Below, in pieces: positions 60,255-64,000 of a stretch of 64,000 bases of DNA (the stretch's first letter is position 1; each line of letters begins with the position of its first letter). The DNA lies in assembly GCF_001908375.1 (NCBI RefSeq), contig NZ_CP017241.1, positions 3,438,501 to 3,502,500 of the forward strand, read 5' to 3'. Source of the stretch: Rhizobium etli 8C-3. Lineage in GTDB: Bacteria; Pseudomonadota; Alphaproteobacteria; Rhizobiales; Rhizobiaceae. The notes beneath the pieces were generated by a model. The model saw nothing but the letters and a program-made list of their open reading frames with translations. It searched no databases and was not told where the DNA came from. A program made the translations under genes and the position numbers.

Positions 60255-62675
60255 ATGGGCAAGAAACCGGCAGTGGAGAAACGTAGGCACGAGGTTGCAA
60301 GCCGCGGCGGCAACGATGCGGCATCAGGCTATGCGCCCCTGCCCGGCATTGCCGACGAGATGGTCGACAACAACGGCGCAATCCGCCCGGCCTGGCAGCG
60401 CTTTCTTGCGGGCTTCGGAGCAATTCCAAAGAAGGAACTGACCGAGCGCTTCGCCCGCGCCGACCGCTATCTTCGCGATGCCGGCGTGTTCTATCGCGCC
60501 TATGGCAGCAAGGGCACCGGCGAGCGGTCCTGGCCGCTGTCGCATATCCCGGTCCTGATCGACGAGCGCGAATGGCAGGCGCTTTCGGCCGGTCTCGTGC
60601 AGCGCGCTAATCTGCTTGAGGCGATCGTTGCCGATATCTACGGCCACAACAAGCTGGTCGAGGAAGGCTTCCTGCCGCCTGGCCTGATCGCCGCCAACCC
60701 GGAATTCCAACGTCCGCTTGCAGGCGTAAAGCCCGCGACCGGCCACTACCTGCATTTCTGCGCCTTCGAGATTGGCCGCGGTCCGGACGGAAACTGGTGG
60801 GTTCTGGCAGACCGCACACAGGCGCCGTCAGGTGCAGGCTTCGCGCTTGAAAGCCGCGTTGCCACCACACGCGCCTTCTCCGATATCTATGCCGAAACCC
60901 CGGTTCACCGTCTCGCCTCCTTCTTCGGCGCCTTCCGCGATGCGTTGCAGACGATGAAGCATTCCGGCGACGACCGCATCGGCGTCCTGACCCCCGGGCC
61001 GGCAAACGAAACCTACTACGAACACGCCTATATCGCCCGCTATCTCGGTTTCATGCTGCTTGAAGGCGAAGATCTGACGGTGGTCAACGGCCGCGTCATG
61101 GTTCGCACGGTGGCCGGCCTGAAGCCGATCGGCGTCCTCTGGCGTCGCCTCGATTCCGCTTATGCCGATCCGCTGGAGCTGAACCAGAATTCTCATATCG
61201 GCACGCCCGGTCTAGTCGAGGCACTGCGCGCCGAATCGGTGACGATCGTCAATGCTCTTGGAACAGGCATACTGGAGACGCGCGCCTTGCTCGCCTTCAT
61301 GCCGACGATCTGCCGCCGCCTGCTTGGCGAAAAACTCCACTTGCCGTCGATCGCCACTTGGTGGTGCGGCCAGAAGGAGGAGCGCGAACATGTCGCAAGG
61401 AACATCGAGAAGATGGTGATCGGCCCTGCCTATTCGCGCGCTCCCTTCTTCGACGATAGCGGCGAGTCCGTCCTCGGCTCGTCGCTGCGTGCTACGGCAA
61501 AGGATTCGATCACCGACTGGCTGATTTCCGACGGCCAGAAACTCGTCGGCCAGGAGGTCGTGACGCTGTCGACGACGCCGGCCTGGGTAGACGGAAAGCT
61601 GACGCCGCGGCCGATGTCGCTTCGCGTCTTTGCCGCCCGCACGGCGAATGGCTGGCAGATCATGCCGGGCGGCTTTGCCCGCATCGGCGCCGGCGATGAC
61701 GCTGCTGCGATCGCCATGCAGTCGGGCGGGGCGGCGGCAGACGTGTGGATCGTCAGCGACAAGCCGGTCGAGCGCCATACCCTGCTGCCTGCCGAGGGAA
61801 GCTTCACCCGCAATATGCCGGGCAGCCTGCCGAGCCGGGCGGCCGACAATCTCTTCTGGCTCGGCCGATACATCGAGCGCGCCGAAGGAGCGCTGCGCAT
61901 CCTTCGCGCCTGGCACGCCCGTTACGCCGAAGCCGCCGATCCGAGTCAGCCGCTGCTTGCCGATGTTTCCGAATATCTCGCCGCCGTCGACATCGGCACG
62001 GACGAGGCCGTACCCGAAACACTGCTGCGCAACATCGACAGCGCCGTCTATTCCGCCAGCAATATCCGCGACCGGTTCTCGCCGGATGGCTGGCTGGCCC
62101 TTAACGATCTGGCCAAGACCGCGCATCGTTTCCACGTCAGTGTTGCAGCAGGCGACGACGCCAGCCATGCCATGACGATCCTGCTGCGCAAGCTCGCGGG
62201 CTTTGCAGGTCTCGTGCATGAAAACATGTATCGATTCACGGGATGGCGCTTCCTCTCGCTCGGTCGCTATATCGAGCGCGGCCTGCACATGACCCGTCTT
62301 CTCGGCCATATGTCGGGCCCCGATGCCCCTGACGGCGCGCTCGACATGCTGCTCGAGATCGGCGACAGCGTCATGACTCACCGCCGCCGGTACAACGTCA
62401 ACACCGCGCGCCTGACCGTCACGGACCTTCTGGCGCTCGATCCGCTGAACCCGCGTTCGGTTCTCTTCCAGATGAACGAGATCCATCGCGAGGTCGAGCA
62501 GCTGCCGAACGCCTTCGTCAACGGCCAGATGTCGCCATTCTACCGCGAGGCAATGCGCCTGCATTCCGGCCTCGCCGTCATGACGCCGGAAACGATGAGC
62601 GGCGAGTTCTACAACAGGTTCGAACGCGAGCTCGAGCAGCTGTCCGACCTTCTCGCCCAGACCTACCTCGGGTGA
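60255..62675 (+). CDS. Circularly permuted ATP-grasp and alpha-E domain fusion protein
   Basis: Protein of 806 residues. The N-terminal two thirds is a circularly permuted ATP-grasp ligase of the DUF404/DUF407 type (VLTPGPANETYYEHAYIAR and LNQNSHIGTPGLVEALRAE are readable core motifs). The C-terminal third is an all-helical alpha-E domain with its repeat NLFWLGRYIERAEGALRILR and FLSLGRYIERGLHMTRLLG. By family knowledge it probably makes a peptide-like bond at the expense of ATP. Two such domains are separate proteins in many genomes; here they are one chain. It overlaps the next gene by 4 bases (GTGA). Confidence 0.93.
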   Translation: MGKKPAVEKRRHEVASRGGNDAASGYAPLPGIADEMVDNNGAIRPAWQRFLAGFGAIPKKELTERFARADRYLRDAGVFYRAYGSKGTGERSWPLSHIPVLIDEREWQALSAGLVQRANLLEAIVADIYGHNKLVEEGFLPPGLIAANPEFQRPLAGVKPATGHYLHFCAFEIGRGPDGNWWVLADRTQAPSGAGFALESRVATTRAFSDIYAETPVHRLASFFGAFRDALQTMKHSGDDRIGVLTPGPANETYYEHAYIARYLGFMLLEGEDLTVVNGRVMVRTVAGLKPIGVLWRRLDSAYADPLELNQNSHIGTPGLVEALRAESVTIVNALGTGILETRALLAFMPTICRRLLGEKLHLPSIATWWCGQKEEREHVARNIEKMVIGPAYSRAPFFDDSGESVLGSSLRATAKDSITDWLISDGQKLVGQEVVTLSTTPAWVDGKLTPRPMSLRVFAARTANGWQIMPGGFARIGAGDDAAAIAMQSGGAAADVWIVSDKPVERHTLLPAEGSFTRNMPGSLPSRAADNLFWLGRYIERAEGALRILRAWHARYAEAADPSQPLLADVSEYLAAVDIGTDEAVPETLLRNIDSAVYSASNIRDRFSPDGWLALNDLAKTAHRFHVSVAAGDDASHAMTILLRKLAGFAGLVHENMYRFTGWRFLSLGRYIERGLHMTRLLGHMSGPDAPDGALDMLLEIGDSVMTHRRRYNVNTARLTVTDLLALDPLNPRSVLFQMNEIHREVEQLPNAFVNGQMSPFYREAMRLHSGLAVMTPETMSGEFYNRFERELEQLSDLLAQTYLG

Positions 62676-63559
62676 CCGCCGTGCTCTACGACCTCACCCT
62701 GCACATGGGATACACCTACGACACGCCGGCTTCCGGCGCGCGTCACATCATTCGCCTGATGCCGCTTTCGCTGCCCGACCGGCAGCGGCTGGTCGCAGGC
62801 TCGATCACCGTATCCCCCTCGCCGGATGAGCAATCGCATTTCACCGATTTCTTCCTCCATCCGGCAACATCCTTCCTGCTGCGGTCGCCGCACGAGACGT
62901 TGGATATCCGCATGCAGGCCCGCGTGCAGGTCGACAGCCGTTCGATCGCCGCCGATTTCTCGCCGGATCTCGACCGCCTGCCCAAGGAGGTCGCCGGCGT
63001 CTGGTCGCTGGAGCCTGACGCTCCCCATCATTTCCTCGCCAGCAGCCCTCGTCTCACGGAAACCCGCGCCATTTCGGACTATGCCAGGGGTTGCGCTCTG
63101 CCGGGCCTTACGGTCCTGCAGATCGCCACTGCCTTGTGCACTCGCATCAACAAGGATTTCACCTACGATACGGAAGCGACGACGGTAGATTCAACGGCTC
63201 TCGACTCTTTCACCCTGAAACGCGGCGTCTGCCAGGACTTCGTCCATGTCATGATCCTGGCATTGCGCAGCCTCGGCATCCCGGCAGGCTATGTCTCCGG
63301 CTTCCTGCGGACCATCCCGCCGCCCGGCAAGGAACGGCTCGAAGGCGCTGACGCCATGCATGCCTGGGTTCGTGTCTGGTGCGGTGAAACACTCGGCTGG
63401 GTCGAACTCGACCCGACCAACGACATGCCCGCCGGCACCGACCACATTGTCGTCGCCTATGGCCGCGACTATTCCGACGTCGCCCCCGTCATTGGCGTCC
63501 TGAAGAGCTACGGCGGCCATCGCGCCGTGCAGGCCGTCGACGTCATTCCCATCAAGTGA
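62672..63559 (+). CDS. Transglutaminase family protein
   Basis: Protein of 295 residues starting at a GTG that overlaps the previous stop, so translation is coupled. Transglutaminase N-terminal domain (DLTLHMGYTYDTPASGARHI), then the catalytic core with Cys in RGVCQDFVHVMILALRSLG near residue 190 and His/Asp in DAMHAWVRVWCGETLGWVELD near 235. It is a smaller relative of the first gene of the cluster. Predicted to work with the ATP-grasp/alpha-E protein in making and trimming a peptide-like product or tag. Confidence 0.93.
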   Translation: MTAVLYDLTLHMGYTYDTPASGARHIIRLMPLSLPDRQRLVAGSITVSPSPDEQSHFTDFFLHPATSFLLRSPHETLDIRMQARVQVDSRSIAADFSPDLDRLPKEVAGVWSLEPDAPHHFLASSPRLTETRAISDYARGCALPGLTVLQIATALCTRINKDFTYDTEATTVDSTALDSFTLKRGVCQDFVHVMILALRSLGIPAGYVSGFLRTIPPPGKERLEGADAMHAWVRVWCGETLGWVELDPTNDMPAGTDHIVVAYGRDYSDVAPVIGVLKSYGGHRAVQAVDVIPIK

Positions 63560-63935
63560 TGGCAAGACAGGAATAACCGCTGCTTCCTCAAGCCTCGCGA
63601 CCTGCAAAAATTCCTGTTCTTTCCGACGGCCTGAAGCTTGAGACCGACGGGCCTTGGCGCAAGCACCCGTCTGCCGTCTTCCCGGCCTTTGTGCCGGAAT
63701 GAGCCAATGGCTGCGGTAAGGCTTGCAGGGCCGACGCAGAACCGGCCGCCACAGGCGTTAATGCGCAAACGCGCCAGCCATCTTCTCGGCGCGACGTCCA
63801 TGCGGCAAAACGCAGTAGATCATGTCCCGAAATCGCAAGTTGTCTGCAATTTTAGCGATTACCTTAAGACCTGTGGTAACAACCGCGCTGTAGATATGCA
63901 AACAGCATAAATTTTCTCTTGCTGCAGGTGACATT
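63560..63935. other. Intergenic region after the transglutaminase cluster
   Basis: 376 bases with no supported gene. It includes the promoter area of the next gene (AT-rich from about 63830 on). An Anbu/HslV-like peptidase gene, common at this position in relatives, is not present. No terminator hairpin with a T run is seen. Confidence 0.6.
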
Positions 63936-64000
63936 ATGTCTCCCATATCTTTTCTGGGCGCCAAACTTGCGCGCCTCGTGCGTGATTGTTCGGGCAATTT
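63936..64000 (+). CDS. N-terminus of a probable TadG/TadE-like protein, cut by the window edge
   Basis: Only about 21 codons are visible: MSPISFLGAKLARLVRDCSG, with a Gly-Asn-Phe continuation. This pattern (a basic Arg-rich stretch followed by GNF and, usually, a membrane helix) is typical of TadE/TadG pilus-assembly proteins and related von Willebrand proteins of rhizobia. GCAGGTGAC lies upstream of the ATG. The rest is outside the window, so the call is tentative. Confidence 0.5.
   Translation, partial: MSPISFLGAKLARLVRDCSGN

Noticed and set aside
63638..63910. 90-codon plus-strand frame after the transglutaminase cluster
   Set aside because: Low-complexity composition, no ribosome-binding site and stop near the promoter of the next gene.

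Overview
The window is a piece of an alphaproteobacterial chromosome, most likely Rhizobium or a close relative in the Rhizobiaceae. Gene content supports this: homospermidine synthase, Omp10-type and BA14K-type envelope proteins, the cell-cycle receiver protein CpdR, an AbcR-like small RNA beside N-formylglutamate amidohydrolase, and a ROSE-type RNA thermometer on a small heat-shock gene. Coding density is high and codon use is GC-rich. No phage, insertion sequence, CRISPR array, rRNA or replication origin was seen.

Layout. 1-20 kb is ordinary core: a truncated sigma-54 response regulator, an M3 peptidase, a pabB-pabC pair, homospermidine synthase, an Omp10-like lipoprotein, a 5'-nucleotidase with a LysM tail, ferrochelatase, an SPFH/NfeD pair, arabinose-5-phosphate isomerase, a beta-barrel protein, UTP-glucose-1-phosphate uridylyltransferase, a lytic transglycosylase and a DUF459 protein. 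18.7-25.2 kb holds glutamate synthase (gltD and gltB) with a tiny membrane-protein frame between the subunits. 25.6-34 kb holds a threonine aldolase, a BA14K protein, a LysR/symporter divergent pair, an hsp20 gene behind a sigma-32-like promoter and ROSE thermometer, an alpha/beta hydrolase, an inositol-phosphatase-family enzyme, an AbcR-like sRNA, N-formylglutamate amidohydrolase and cpdR.

A tRNA-Val(GAC) gene at 34.03-34.10 kb marks the start of an accessory segment. A decayed copy of its 3' part lies in the same orientation at 42.94-42.98 kb. Between them are an O-acyltransferase and a three-gene cluster of exported proteins: a subtilase, an NTF2/SnoaL-like protein and a 700-residue protein with two CxxCH motifs. 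No integrase is left. This exported cluster is the best candidate in the window for an undescribed system.

43-48 kb has many small or poorly known genes, including three of 44, 56 and 61 codons. 48.3-56.8 kb is a tricarboxylate uptake locus: TctABC, a second binding protein and a TctDE-like two-component system, with a class III cyclase/TolB-like/TPR protein placed in the middle. 56.9-63.6 kb is a tight three-gene operon of transglutaminase-DUF2126, ATP-grasp-alpha-E and transglutaminase proteins, a predicted peptide-ligation/amide-processing system without the proteasome-like Anbu gene next to it. The window ends in the first codons of a probable TadG/TadE-like gene.

Start sites were moved from the longest frame wherever a ribosome-binding site or family length supported a later start. 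All functions are inferred from sequence motifs and recalled family knowledge; no database search was run.
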